From Crossiella sp. SN42 (GTDB lineage: Bacteria; Actinomycetota; Actinomycetes; Mycobacteriales; Pseudonocardiaceae), in contig NZ_JAMHIV010000004.1 in NCBI RefSeq assembly GCF_023897065.1, positions 124,001 through 188,000 of the forward strand: a stretch of DNA of 64,000 nt. Reading direction: 5' to 3'. Shown piece by piece: positions 52,094 through 61,239 of the stretch (positions are counted from its first letter, which is position 1; each line of letters starts with the position of its first letter). The translations under genes were made by a program, and so were the position numbers. Under the pieces are notes generated by a model. The model was not told where the DNA came from, did no database searches, and was given only the letters and a program-made list of their open reading frames with translations.

Positions 52094-53683
52094 TCAGCCG
52101 AAGTCACGGCGGCGCAACGCCAGCAGCCCGCTCCCGACGAGCAAGGCGGACAGCGCACACATCACCAACAAGGGTGCCGGGTCGAGCGGTGCTCCGGCGG
52201 GCGTGTTCGGGATGTAGTGGAACGGCTCGAAGGGAGTTCCGCCCCACTGCCCGTACAGCGGCCCGACGACCTGCCCCACGGCCAGGGTCGCCAGCCAGAC
52301 CGTCCACGAGATGGCGACCGCGGCCCGGGGCAGCAGACCGTAGGCGAGCACGCAGACCGCGGCCACCAGCAAGGCGGCCGGGAGGGTCGCCATCGTGCCG
52401 GCGAGGACGCGGGGCACGTCGGTCACCGGGTCGCCGACGAGCGCCGCGAAGATCGTGCCGAAGACGAGCCCGGCGACGGCCAGCAGCGCCGCCGTGCCCA
52501 GGCCGGCGACCAGTAGATGACCGACCGCCCAGCGCAGCCGGGTCGTCGGCGTGGCCTGCACGACATCGGCCCGCCCGCTGCGCTCCTCGGCGCGCAGCCG
52601 CTGCACCATGAGCACCGGGTAGAGCGTGATGACCTGGGCGAAGATGAGGATGATCGGCCAGAGGTAGGCATCCTCGATCCCCCCGGACCGACCGCCGAAG
52701 GCATCCAGCAGGAGGGCCACCGTGTCGCCGGGCGCGGCGGTCAGCTGATACGCCAGCGTGCTCGCGCCTCCGGCGCCGGCCGCGAAGACGGCGATCCCGC
52801 CCGCCCACGCCGCCAGCAGGCGCCGGTGCAACCGCCAGGACAGGGCGACCGGGCCGCGCAGCCGCGGCGCCGTCGCCGGTCCGAGGCGCTCGGGGATGAG
52901 CCCCGCGCCGAGGTCGCGACGGGCGGCCAGCCGGTAGGCCAGGGCCGACAGGGCCACCGTCACCGCCAGCGGAACGGCGAGGATCCACCACCGCTCGTCC
53001 CGGTAGGGCTCCACCAGGTGGCTCCACCCGATTGGGGAGATGTACTTCATCCAGAGCTGCCCGGTGAAGTCGCCGGCGTAACGCAGGAAATAGGAGGCGC
53101 CGAGAACAGACAGGCCGATGCTCCGGGCGGTCCCGGCGTTGCGGGTGAGTTGCGCGGCGACCGCGCCGACCGCGCCGAACACCCAGCCGGCCGCGGTGAT
53201 GGCCGCGCCGTAGGCGATCGACCCCGTCGGCTCCAGCCCGACCGTGACGAGCGCGAGGGTGGTCGCCGTCCCACCCGCCAGGCCGACCCCGCCGGCCACC
53301 AGCAGCGCGGCGGTCAGCGGACTGAACGGGCCGACCACCCCCGCGCGCAGCAACTCGATGCGGCCAGAATCCTCATCGGCCCGGGTGTAGCGCACGACCG
53401 CCATCAGCGCGGCGAGCCCGTTCAGCACGTACAGCAACCCGCCGCTGCGCCAAGACGACATGACACCGAGGTCCGGTACGACGGTCCCGCCGCCGAGCGC
53501 CTGGAAGAAGGCGTTACGGCCGATCATCTCGGCGTAGACGGACTTCAGCTCCGGTGTGGGCATGTGCCGCTCGATGTAGGCGACCAGAAGCAAGGCCCCG
53601 GTTACCAGCAGGAGGATCCACCAGGGTGCGATGCTCCGTTCCCGGCGCAGGGCGAGCCGGACGAGACCGGCGACGCCGTTCAC
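52094..53683 (-). CDS. ABC exporter permease (polyketide-antibiotic type)
   Basis: 529 residues with about twelve hydrophobic helices in two halves, like the duplicated ABC-2 permeases of actinomycete drug exporters. First helix [20 protein letters not shown]; the loop after it has [19 protein letters not shown] start overlapping the ATPase stop by four bases. Acts with the upstream ATPase to export a hydrophobic compound; the compound is unknown. Confidence 0.85.
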   Translation of the reverse strand: MNGVAGLVRLALRRERSIAPWWILLLVTGALLLVAYIERHMPTPELKSVYAEMIGRNAFFQALGGGTVVPDLGVMSSWRSGGLLYVLNGLAALMAVVRYTRADEDSGRIELLRAGVVGPFSPLTAALLVAGGVGLAGGTATTLALVTVGLEPTGSIAYGAAITAAGWVFGAVGAVAAQLTRNAGTARSIGLSVLGASYFLRYAGDFTGQLWMKYISPIGWSHLVEPYRDERWWILAVPLAVTVALSALAYRLAARRDLGAGLIPERLGPATAPRLRGPVALSWRLHRRLLAAWAGGIAVFAAGAGGASTLAYQLTAAPGDTVALLLDAFGGRSGGIEDAYLWPIILIFAQVITLYPVLMVQRLRAEERSGRADVVQATPTTRLRWAVGHLLVAGLGTAALLAVAGLVFGTIFAALVGDPVTDVPRVLAGTMATLPAALLVAAVCVLAYGLLPRAAVAISWTVWLATLAVGQVVGPLYGQWGGTPFEPFHYIPNTPAGAPLDPAPLLVMCALSALLVGSGLLALRRRDFG

Positions 53684-54573
53684 CGGTCCGCCGGTGCGTA
53701 GTGCCGCAGGAACAGTTCCTCCAGCGTGGGCGGCCCGCTGACCAGGCTGCGTACCCCGACCGAGCCGAGGTGGCGCAGAACCGGATCGAGGGCGTCGGGG
53801 TCGACGTCGAAGCGCACCAGTCCATCCTCGGTGCGCAGGTCGTGCACCCCGGGCAGCGACGCGAGGCCGTCCGCCGGGCCGGCGAACTCGGCCCGGACCG
53901 AGGTGCGGGCCAGGTGCCGCAGGTCGGCAAGGCTGCCGGAGTCGACCGCCCGGCCGGCGCGGATGATCGTGACGCGGTCGCACAGGGCCTCGACCTCGCC
54001 GAGGATGTGGCTGGACAGCAGCACGGTGCGGTCACCGCGGTGTTGCTCCTCACGGACGATCTCGCGGAACACCGACTCCATCAGCGGGTCGAGGCCCGAG
54101 GTGGGCTCGTCGAGGATCAGCAGCTCGGCGCCCGAAGCGAAGGCGGCGACCAGCAGCACCTTCTGCCGGTTACCCCGGGAATAGGCGCGGATCTTCGTCC
54201 GCGGGTTCAGGTCGAAGCGCTCCACCAGCTCCCGGCGCCGGATCCGGTCACCACCCCCGTGCAGCTGCAGCAGCAGGTCGATGACCTCGCCGCCGGTCAG
54301 GCCAGGCCAGAGCATGACATCGGAGGGCACGTAGGCGAGCCTCCGGTGCAAAGCCGTGGCGTCGGCCCACGGGTCGCCGCCCAGCAGCCGGACGATGCCG
54401 GCGTCCACGCGCAGCATGCCCAGCAGGATCCGGACGGTGGTGGTCTTCCCGGCGCCGTTGGGCCCGAGGAAACCGTGTACCTCACCGGGGGCGACCGTCA
54501 GGTCCAACCCGTCGAGTGCCGTGGTGCGGCCGTAGGTCTTGACCAGGCCGAGCACCGAGATCGCGTCAGTCAT
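53680..54573 (-). CDS. ABC transporter ATP-binding protein (drug-export type)
   Basis: 297 residues. Walker A GPNGAGKT (37-44), signature YSRGNRQKV (variant of LSGGQ, with SRG as in DrrA-like exporters), Walker [13 protein letters not shown], and [14 protein letters not shown]. The C-terminal extension of about 80 residues is typical of antibiotic exporters. Overlaps the TetR gene by eight bases and the permease gene by four. Cytoplasmic. Confidence 0.9.
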   Translation of the reverse strand: MTDAISVLGLVKTYGRTTALDGLDLTVAPGEVHGFLGPNGAGKTTTVRILLGMLRVDAGIVRLLGGDPWADATALHRRLAYVPSDVMLWPGLTGGEVIDLLLQLHGGGDRIRRRELVERFDLNPRTKIRAYSRGNRQKVLLVAAFASGAELLILDEPTSGLDPLMESVFREIVREEQHRGDRTVLLSSHILGEVEALCDRVTIIRAGRAVDSGSLADLRHLARTSVRAEFAGPADGLASLPGVHDLRTEDGLVRFDVDPDALDPVLRHLGSVGVRSLVSGPPTLEELFLRHYAPADR

Positions 54574-55216
54574 CAGGGCCTTCCTTCGGCGCGGTCAGCC
54601 CGGGGAGCCGGGATCGCATGGTCTCGGCCTCCTCCGGGCTGAGGTACGGGTGCGAGTAGAGGTCGAGCAGGATCCGGGCCATCAGGTCCACACCTTCCGA
54701 GCTGAGCAGGTCGACGCCGAGCCGTCGGGACACGTGCTCCTGCAGCACACTGACGGCCAGCGACATCGCCGCCACCACGGTCGCCCTGGCCTCAACCGGC
54801 ACCTCGGGGCTGTCGGGGCGGCGGCGGTCGAGCTCGGCCAGCCAGTGCCCGCTCTGATCGACCAGCATGTCGAACATCGGCGCCGCCCTGCCCTCCACCA
54901 GTGCGCGGGTCACGTAGCTGCGGTAGGGGCCGAAGGCCGCCTGGGCGACCGCCACGTAGTTGACGCTGCCCGGCGCACTGTCCGCCTGGGCCCGGTCGCT
55001 GATCGCCTGCACGGTGCGGGCCAGGTAGGAATCGCAGGCATCGCGCAACCCCTCCTTGGAACCGAAGTGGTGGCGCACCAGGCCGGACGAGACGCCTGCG
55101 GCCTCGGCGATGCTACGGATAGTGGCCTGGTCGAAGCCGCGTTCCCCGAACTGACGCATCGCCGCGTCACGGATGCGGGCGCGCGCGGTGAAGTCCTTAG
55201 GATCGGGCGCGACCAT
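54566..55216 (-). CDS. TetR-family repressor
   Basis: 216 residues. N-terminal [23 protein letters not shown], then [20 protein letters not shown], an exact TetR signature. The C-terminal ligand domain is helical. It leads the operon with the ABC exporter; a palindrome at 55259-55274 lies about 45 bases upstream of its start. Expected to repress the operon until the exporter's substrate binds. Confidence 0.9.
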   Translation of the reverse strand: MVAPDPKDFTARARIRDAAMRQFGERGFDQATIRSIAEAAGVSSGLVRHHFGSKEGLRDACDSYLARTVQAISDRAQADSAPGSVNYVAVAQAAFGPYRSYVTRALVEGRAAPMFDMLVDQSGHWLAELDRRRPDSPEVPVEARATVVAAMSLAVSVLQEHVSRRLGVDLLSSEGVDLMARILLDLYSHPYLSPEEAETMRSRLPGLTAPKEGPDD

Positions 55217-55258
55217 TCCTACCTCAACGTGTCGTCTGCTACACGGACGGACATCAAA

Positions 55259-55274
55259 CTACACACCGGTGTAG
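55259..55274. promoter_or_regulatory. TetR operator-like palindrome
   Basis: CTACACACCGGTGTAG contains the perfect 10-bp palindrome ACACCGGTGT with CTACAC/GTGTAG arms. A further CTACAC lies near 55239. Position and symmetry fit the binding site of the adjacent TetR protein. Confidence 0.6.
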
Positions 55275-55454
55275 TCGCCTGGCAACCTCTCGGCGGTCGG
55301 GTCGGTACGCACGTCTCCGAGGGTCGGGCGGATCGCACGCCGGCGTCATGGCGACGGTGCCCGCTGCGGCGGGCCACCGGCCAACGCCCCTCGGTCGCCT
55401 CGCTCTACCGCGCCCTCGCCGACACCGACGCCTGACCAGCAGTTAGCCGATCCT

Positions 55455-55488
55455 GTGGCCCGTTTCTGGCGTATTCCGGCCGACCCCC
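55455..55488 (-). repeat. Right terminal inverted repeat of the Tn3-type element
   Basis: On the minus strand it reads GGGGGTCGGCCGGAATACGC and so on, 32 of 34 identical to the left end. Followed outside by AACCA (55489-55493), the target duplication. Confidence 0.92.
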
Positions 55489-55810
55489 AACCACGTCTTG
55501 CCGATCCCGCCCGCCCCGGCGAGGGCGGTGATCAGCACCGTCCCGCGGATGCGGCGTCCGGCGGACTCGCGCCGGGTCGGACGCCCGGGAAGCGGGATAT
55601 GGCGTCGGCGATCCGGTCCAGCTCGATCAACGCGGCGGCTCGTCCTGCGAACAGGTCCGGCGCTCCGGGCAGTTGACGCGGCACCACGTGTACTGGCGGG
55701 GCGTGCACGTGCAGGCCACCGTGCACTACACCGGCCTGAACCACACCACTCACCGAGGTTGCGGAAACCTCGTTGTGTACCACCGGGCCGCTGCCCGGCT
55801 CGCCCACCAT
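55489..55810 (-). pseudogene. NLR-type gene, 5' part with amyloid motif and P-loop
   Basis: ATG at 55810 with GGGAGG upstream. The N-terminus contains SGVVQAGVVHGGLHVH, an amyloid-type motif close to the one in the STAND gene at 15684. It is followed by PRQLPGAPDLFAGR, the usual lead-in to NB-ARC. Near 55550 the frame must shift by one base to reach VLITALAGAGGIGKT (P-loop). The sequence then meets the transposon in TWL. The gene is therefore broken twice: a one-base deletion and the insertion. The 3' part is at 48719-50605. Confidence 0.82.
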
Positions 55811-56157
55811 CGCGAAACACCTCCCCGTGACCGCACGCGCCCAGAGGCACACCCGGCAGCATGCACCTGGCGCCACCCCACCCCCGCCAAGGACGCACAG
55901 GTTCACCCGTCCGCCTGCATCGCTTCCAGCACATCGGCGCGGTTGCGGCCATCAACGAGACAGGACACGACTGGTTGCCCCCGTAGCCCGGCGCCAACGA
56001 ACTCACTCAGCGGCCGTTGCTTAGCCTCCTGCCGGCGGCCCAGAGCGTTCGGGCCGGATCAAGCGCCCGCAATGCTGCGGGGCGCCTGGAGGCGCACCTC
56101 CACGCCCAGGAGCCGTCCCACTTCCGCATCAATGATGCATCTGATACAACCTGGGAG
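55811..56157. other. Divergent intergenic region
   Basis: 347 bases between the NLR 5' end and the second recombinase operon. AT-richer around 56130-56155 (ATGATGCATCTGATACAACC), a likely promoter zone for the recombinases. No supported gene. Confidence 0.4.
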
Positions 56158-57273
56158 GTGACGAGTGAAGCCCCGGGATCAGCGCACCTGGTGCTGGCGG
56201 GCAACGTCGTTCACCTGGCGCCGGAGAAGGCAGGCTTCGAGGCGATGCTGGAGGGGTGGGCTCGGCAACAGGCCGCGAGGTTCTTGAAGACCTCGACAAT
56301 CGAGGCCCGGCTGCGGCTGGTGCGTCGAATGGAGGAGTTTACCAACGCCTACCCATGGCAGTGGACGCCGGCCGACGGTGAGGCGTTCATCGCCCATCTG
56401 CGTGGCGGAGACAACGGGATCAAACTGACCACAGCTCGGACCTACGAGGTCGAGATCGGCCTGTTCGTGAACTACCTGCTCGACGGCCGCTACGACTGGG
56501 CGCGGGTGTGCCAGCAGCGGTTCGGCGAGGTGCCCCAGATGGTCTTCCACGAGGGCAACTCGGTGGTCCACGTCGCGGAGTACGAGGGCGACCCGCGGCG
56601 GAGGCCGTTGGACTATGACGAGGTCCAGGCATTATTCGACGCGGCCGATGCCCGTCCGGGAAAGATCAGGGGCCGGGGGCGCAAGGGCGCTCTCTGCGCG
56701 TTGCGGGACTCGGCGGTACTCAAGACGGCCTACGCCTTCGGGCTACGCCGGACCGAGTCGTCGATGCTGGACCTGGTGGATCTGCGGCGCAACCACAAGG
56801 TGCCGATGTTCGGCCGGTTCGGCAGCGTGAGGGTCCGCTTCGGCAAGGCGTCCAAGGGCGGGCCGCCCAAGCGGCGGACGGTGCTGACGGTCGGGGAGAT
56901 GAGCTGGGTGGTTGAGGCCTTGGAGCATTGGCTGACCGAGGTCCGCCCACAGTTCGGAGCCGGACGGCATCCGGCGTTGTGGGTCACCGAGCGGGTCGGG
57001 CGCCTGTCACCGAAATCGATCAACACCGCGTTCGTCGCGGCCCGTGACGACGCCGGGCTGGACCCAGAGCTGGATCTGCACTGCCTGCGGTACTCCTTCG
57101 TCACGCACCTGATCGAGTTCGGCTATCCGGAGAGGTTCGTGCAGGAGCAGGTGGGTCATCGCAGCGCCTCGACCACGGCCATCTACAGCGGGGTGAGCAA
57201 CGAGTACCGCAACACGATGCTGGCCTCCAGGCTGAGGGCGCGACTGGGCAAGGATTGGGGCGGGCAGGCGTGA
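56158..57273 (+). CDS. Tyrosine recombinase of the second trio
   Basis: About 371 residues if the GTG at 56158 is used; the frame is open to 56017 but upstream codons lack G/C bias. Core-binding domain (STIEARLRLVRRMEEFTNAY), catalytic Arg in AFGLRRTESSML, the HxxR box CLRYSFVTHL (His before CLR), QVGHRSASTTAIYSGV with the late His and Tyr nucleophile. An apparently active XerD-like enzyme. GTGA overlap with the next gene. Confidence 0.88.
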   Translation: MTSEAPGSAHLVLAGNVVHLAPEKAGFEAMLEGWARQQAARFLKTSTIEARLRLVRRMEEFTNAYPWQWTPADGEAFIAHLRGGDNGIKLTTARTYEVEIGLFVNYLLDGRYDWARVCQQRFGEVPQMVFHEGNSVVHVAEYEGDPRRRPLDYDEVQALFDAADARPGKIRGRGRKGALCALRDSAVLKTAYAFGLRRTESSMLDLVDLRRNHKVPMFGRFGSVRVRFGKASKGGPPKRRTVLTVGEMSWVVEALEHWLTEVRPQFGAGRHPALWVTERVGRLSPKSINTAFVAARDDAGLDPELDLHCLRYSFVTHLIEFGYPERFVQEQVGHRSASTTAIYSGVSNEYRNTMLASRLRARLGKDWGGQA

Positions 57274-57605
57274 TCAAGAAGATGGGCTTCCGGTGGCGGT
57301 TGCGGCTGCGCATGGCTGAGCAGGAGTTGCACCAGACCACCGATCTGGTCCCGCTGCTGGCCGAGCGAGGCGTGGTGTTGTCCCGGGAACAGGTCTATCG
57401 CCTCGTCACCCAGCCGCCGCAGCGGCTGAACATGGACGTGCTGGTGGCGCTCTGCGACATCCTGGACTGCACCCCCAACGACCTGATCGAGCCGACCGTG
57501 GTCAATCAACAACTGCGCAAATCCGCCAAGAGCGAAGACGGGGCGACCGACATCACGGCGCCACCAGTCGCGCGGCGCAGCATCATCCGGCGGCCGGGCC
57601 AGTGA
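57270..57605 (+). CDS. Cro/C1-type HTH protein of the second trio
   Basis: 111 residues, GTG start overlapping the recombinase stop. HTH segment LSREQVYRLVTQPPQRLNMD then VLVALCDILDCTPNDLIEP, the compact HTH_26/Xre form. Could control the recombinase operon or act as an accessory DNA-bending factor. GTGA-coupled to the next gene. Confidence 0.85.
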   Translation: MIKKMGFRWRLRLRMAEQELHQTTDLVPLLAERGVVLSREQVYRLVTQPPQRLNMDVLVALCDILDCTPNDLIEPTVVNQQLRKSAKSEDGATDITAPPVARRSIIRRPGQ

Positions 57606-59914
57606 CCTCGGCGGCGGTGCCGCCCATGCCCGCCAGGCGGGGACCTCGACGCGTCTACTCCGGAACCCTCGACCAGGCGCGCGACGAACTGGTCGCCCAT
57701 CTGCGCAACCGGGTGGGCCCGGACCTGACCGAGCAGGCCGCGCAGGAGATGCTGACCGTGGCCGGGCTGACCGGGCCGCAGACGCTGCGCCCGCTGGTCG
57801 AGCACTTCCGGCTGCAAGCGACGGCGTTGATCGCGCCCGCCCGTGACTGCCCGGCGTCACTGGTCCGACTGCTGCTGGCGCTCGACGCCGCCGGGCACGG
57901 CGCGGCGGTCACCCTGCCGGCCTGCGCCGAGTGCGGCCGCACCGGCGTCAGGCTGCCCAGGACTTCGGCCGCCGGGCGGGTCTGCACCGCCTGCACGGAC
58001 CGAGGCGCGCTGCGGCCCTGCGGGCACTGCGGCCAACCGGGTCCGATCGTCACGCGTTCGGCCGACGGCGTCGGCACCTGCCGACGTTGCTACCGCGCCG
58101 ATCCCGACCGGCTACGTCACTGCGCGGGCTGCGGCAAGCTGCGTGTCGCCGCACGGCGCACGGGACCGGACTCCTGGCTCTGCCAGAGCTGCAACCCGCG
58201 GCCCCTGCACGAGTGCTCACGCTGTGGCACCAGGGCTCCGGCTCACGCCGTCGATCCGGGCCACGGCCCGGTCTGTCGGGCCTGCTACACCCAACCGCCG
58301 CGCACCTGCGGCACCTGCGGCCGGCAGCGACCCATCGCCAGACGCGCCACCGACGACCAGGCCGACATCTGCGTCGACTGCTACCGCGGCCGCATCGACC
58401 AATGCAGCGTCTGCCTTCGGGTCCGCACCAATGTCAGCCGCCTACGCGGCGGCGACCTGATCTGCACCAACTGCCGCCCGCGCACGCCTCGCACGTGCGG
58501 CCTCTGCGGCAGCCGCCGCGCGGTCAAGGCCAACTGGCCGGTCGGCGCGGTCTGCTCCCACTGCTACGACACCGCCACCAGGGCGCCCGCGGTCTGCGCG
58601 CGCTGCGACACCACCCGAGTGCTCGTCGGCCGCACCGAGGACAGCGAGCGCCTCTGCGGTCCCTGCTGCGGGGTCGACATCGACTTCTCCTGCCGCACCT
58701 GCGCCCACCCCGGCGACATCTACGCCGAGGGCCGCTGCGCCCGCTGCGTGGTCGACGACCGCGTCACCGACCTGCTCAGCCATCCCGGCCAACCCGTCGC
58801 CCCCGAACTACTGCCCTTGGCCGATGCCTTCGTCCGCGCCCGCCATCCCAGGTCGGTGATCGGTTGGCTGCGCACCAGCCCGACCGCCCGGCTCCTGGCG
58901 GGCCTGGTCGAGCAGCACGCCACGATCGACCACGACACCCTCGACGCCCTGCCGCCCCATCGCAACGTCGACTTCCTGCGCGCCATGCTCGTCGCCACTG
59001 GCATCCTGCCCCCACGCAAGGAACAGCTGGCCAAGCTCCGGCCCTGGCTCGACTCGGTATTCACTGACCTGCCGGCACGCCACCTGGGCTACCTGCGGCC
59101 CTTCGCCGAGTGGGAAGTCCTGCGCATCGCACGAAGCCAGGCCGCCCGACGCCGCTACACCGCCGGCTCCGCCGCCAACGACCGCTGCGAGATCCGCGTC
59201 GCGATCGAGTTTCTGGCCTGGCTCGACGGGCATCACCGCGACCTGCCCTCAACCACGCAGGCCGACGTGGACCTCTGGCTCACCACCGGGCCGTCCAACC
59301 GCCGCAAACTGCGCGCCTTTCTCCGCTGGACCAGCGCACGCAAGATCACCACGACACTGACCATCGCCGACCGGAGCCGAGCACTGCCCACCCGTTTCCT
59401 GGACGAGGAAGACCACATCGAGCAGCTCCGACGATGTCTGACCGACTCGTCGCTGCCGACCGAACTTCGCGTCGCCGCAGCGCTAATCCGGCTCTACGCC
59501 ATGCCCCTGACCCGGGTTGTCGAACTCACCACCGACCACTACCGCCGCGACGGCAACGACGCCTTCCTCATCCTGGGCAAGAACCCCGTCATCCTGCCGC
59601 CTAGTCTCGGCGTCTTGGTCGAACAGCAACTGGCCCGCCACCAACCCGGCCTCGTCCCAGGCCGGACCCACTACCTGCTGCCCGGCGCTGTTCCCGGCCG
59701 CCCAACGCGCCCAGAACATCTGGCCAGGCAACTCGCCCGGCGCGATCTGGGAACAGCCGCCGCCCACAACACGGCCATGTCCATGCTGGTAGCCGACCTA
59801 CCAGCCGTCATCGTCAGCGACATGATCGGCATCAGCATCAAGACAGCCAACCAGTGGCTCGGCTACGCCTCGATCAGCTGGACTGACTACCTCGCAGCAC
59901 GCATGGAGGAATAG
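57602..59914 (+). CDS. Recombinase-like protein with nine zinc ribbons
   Basis: 770 residues. Residues about 107-385 contain 18 CxxC motifs (CAEC, CTAC, CGHC, CRRC, CAGC, CQSC and so on), enough for nine successive zinc ribbons. The C-terminal half resembles a tyrosine recombinase: AAIEFLAWLDG-type core helices, YAMPLTRVVELTTDH at the first Arg box and IKTANQWLGYASISWTDYLA at the end. The HxxR box is degenerate (AHNTAM). Together with the two upstream genes it forms a recurrent actinobacterial trio; this member probably recognises DNA or RNA through the zinc array. Confidence 0.82.
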   Translation: MTSAAVPPMPARRGPRRVYSGTLDQARDELVAHLRNRVGPDLTEQAAQEMLTVAGLTGPQTLRPLVEHFRLQATALIAPARDCPASLVRLLLALDAAGHGAAVTLPACAECGRTGVRLPRTSAAGRVCTACTDRGALRPCGHCGQPGPIVTRSADGVGTCRRCYRADPDRLRHCAGCGKLRVAARRTGPDSWLCQSCNPRPLHECSRCGTRAPAHAVDPGHGPVCRACYTQPPRTCGTCGRQRPIARRATDDQADICVDCYRGRIDQCSVCLRVRTNVSRLRGGDLICTNCRPRTPRTCGLCGSRRAVKANWPVGAVCSHCYDTATRAPAVCARCDTTRVLVGRTEDSERLCGPCCGVDIDFSCRTCAHPGDIYAEGRCARCVVDDRVTDLLSHPGQPVAPELLPLADAFVRARHPRSVIGWLRTSPTARLLAGLVEQHATIDHDTLDALPPHRNVDFLRAMLVATGILPPRKEQLAKLRPWLDSVFTDLPARHLGYLRPFAEWEVLRIARSQAARRRYTAGSAANDRCEIRVAIEFLAWLDGHHRDLPSTTQADVDLWLTTGPSNRRKLRAFLRWTSARKITTTLTIADRSRALPTRFLDEEDHIEQLRRCLTDSSLPTELRVAAALIRLYAMPLTRVVELTTDHYRRDGNDAFLILGKNPVILPPSLGVLVEQQLARHQPGLVPGRTHYLLPGAVPGRPTRPEHLARQLARRDLGTAAAHNTAMSMLVADLPAVIVSDMIGISIKTANQWLGYASISWTDYLAARMEE

Positions 59915-59955
59915 CGCCGGACACGAAAACCGCACACTCACCAGTTTGGGTTGCT

Positions 59956-60168
59956 GTGGGAGACGAGCGGCGCGTACACACCGACACGGCTATGCACCAC
60001 GCCTGTCTGCAGATCGCCATGACTCATTGCCCCTACCTGCGTAACTCTGAGCGTGCTGTGAGGATCGTGGAAGTCGGGCGCGATGAGATCGTCGTCGACG
60101 GCCGCGCTCTCACCGACATTGCCGACTACGGTGACGACGGCCGCTCCTGGACGGTTTCCGGCCGGTGA
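59956..60168 (+). CDS. Short hypothetical protein, possible C-terminal remnant of the zinc family
   Basis: 70 residues, GTG start. MHHACLQIAMTHCPYLRN has the spacing of the C-terminal zinc half in the family of the protein at 63451 (HPWCAAYTSVSCPMI). The remaining residues are beta-rich (IVEVGRDEIVVDGRA). It may be a fragment, or a small independent protein. Confidence 0.45.
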   Translation: MGDERRVHTDTAMHHACLQIAMTHCPYLRNSERAVRIVEVGRDEIVVDGRALTDIADYGDDGRSWTVSGR

Positions 60169-60290
60169 GGCTTTGTCTCAGGAACAGTGAGCCAGCATGG
60201 CTACCACACCCTCTAATCGAGGACGGCGCGTTTCAACTGCCTAGGTGTGTTACTAGCCGACTATGGCGTTCCCGATGGTGTCACGGCCGG

Positions 60291-61169
60291 TCATCCCACT
60301 CCCTCTTGGTAATTGATGTGCTCGACTGAGCTGGCCACGCTTGCGGCGCCGGTGCGCAGCAGCTCGTTGACGCCCTTCGACGTCATGGAGTGGATCGGTC
60401 CCGGTACGCCGTAGACCCGCCGGCCGAGCTCGCCAGCGACTCGTGCCAGGGCGAGGGCGCCACTGCGCTGCCCCGCCTCGACGATCAAGGTCGCCGCGGC
60501 GAGAGCAGCCAGCAGCCGGCACCGTGCGTGGAACCGGATACGGGTCGGTCGTGTGCCGATCGGGTACTCGCTGACCAGTAATCCACCTCGCTCAATCACC
60601 GTTTGGTAGAGCCGGGCGTGCTGGTGCGGATGGGTCAGGTCGACGCCGTTGGCCAGCACGACAATCGTGCGGCCCTGTGCGGCCAGTGCGCCGCGGTGCG
60701 CTGCTTCGTCCACGCCGAGGCTCCCTCCGTTGAGGACGGTCACTCCGGCACGGGCGAGTTCGTAGCTGAAGTCTCCCGCGACTGTGTTTCCGTACTCCGT
60801 CGACGCGCGGGCGCCCGTGACGGTGACGGCAAACTTGGTGAGGTCGGCCAATGAGCCGTTGCCGCGCACCCACAGCGCGAGCGGAACGCCGATGCTGGCC
60901 AGGCCGGTCAGCCGTCCGAGCGGCCAGTCACCGTCCTCGGGCGTGAGCAGGCGCGCTGCGCCTCGGTCGAGAGCTCGCAGGTCGTCGTCAATCCGAGCGT
61001 TGGGCCGGGTGACCTCGCGGAGCACGGCGGCGGGGGCGGCGCCGTGCCGGATCTCCTCGACGACGTCGACCACCCCGCGGTCGGTGACGTAGTGGTGAAT
61101 GGCGGGTGCGGGCGGTTCGGCCGCGTGCAGGAGAAACAGTCTGGCGTGCAGTTCGTCGTCTGTAGGCAT
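60291..61169 (-). CDS. DprA/Smf-like protein
   Basis: 292 residues with the DprA Rossmann core: VTVTGARASTEYG, NGGSLGVDEAAHRGALAAQG (normally SGxAxGID..AH), GGLLVSEYPIGTRPTRIRFH and LIVEAGQRSGALALA, ending RRVYGVPGP. The motif FPxRNR, which binds DNA in DprA, is FHARCR here. DprA loads RecA on incoming single-stranded DNA; accessory DprA-like proteins also occur in defence loci. Context here is a PAPS-reductase-like gene, not competence genes. Confidence 0.85.
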   Translation of the reverse strand: MPTDDELHARLFLLHAAEPPAPAIHHYVTDRGVVDVVEEIRHGAAPAAVLREVTRPNARIDDDLRALDRGAARLLTPEDGDWPLGRLTGLASIGVPLALWVRGNGSLADLTKFAVTVTGARASTEYGNTVAGDFSYELARAGVTVLNGGSLGVDEAAHRGALAAQGRTIVVLANGVDLTHPHQHARLYQTVIERGGLLVSEYPIGTRPTRIRFHARCRLLAALAAATLIVEAGQRSGALALARVAGELGRRVYGVPGPIHSMTSKGVNELLRTGAASVASSVEHINYQEGVG

Positions 61170-61239
61170 GGTTCAACACCTTGATGGGTGAGGCTTGCTC
61201 GGTTCGGTGGGCTTCGCAGGTGTGGCTGGCGCGGTAGGC

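Larger units (their letters stand above)
50606..55488. mobile_element. 4883-bp Tn3-family-type element carrying an ABC exporter
   Basis: Bounded by 34-bp inverted repeats starting GGGGG (50606-50639 and 55455-55488, 32 of 34 identical) and a 5-bp target duplication AACCA (50601-50605 and 55489-55493). GGGG ends, about 38-bp repeats and 5-bp duplications are diagnostic of the Tn3 family. Inside: an N-terminal remnant of a Tn3-type transposase, a broken CMD-family gene, an ABC permease, its ATPase and a TetR regulator. No resolvase or complete transposase, so it is non-autonomous now. It interrupts an NLR gene; excision restores its frame at the junction. Confidence 0.92.

Noticed and set aside
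52517-53701. 394-codon plus-strand frame opposite the ABC permease
   Set aside because: Highly charged, low-complexity product; the minus strand encodes a coherent twelve-helix permease.
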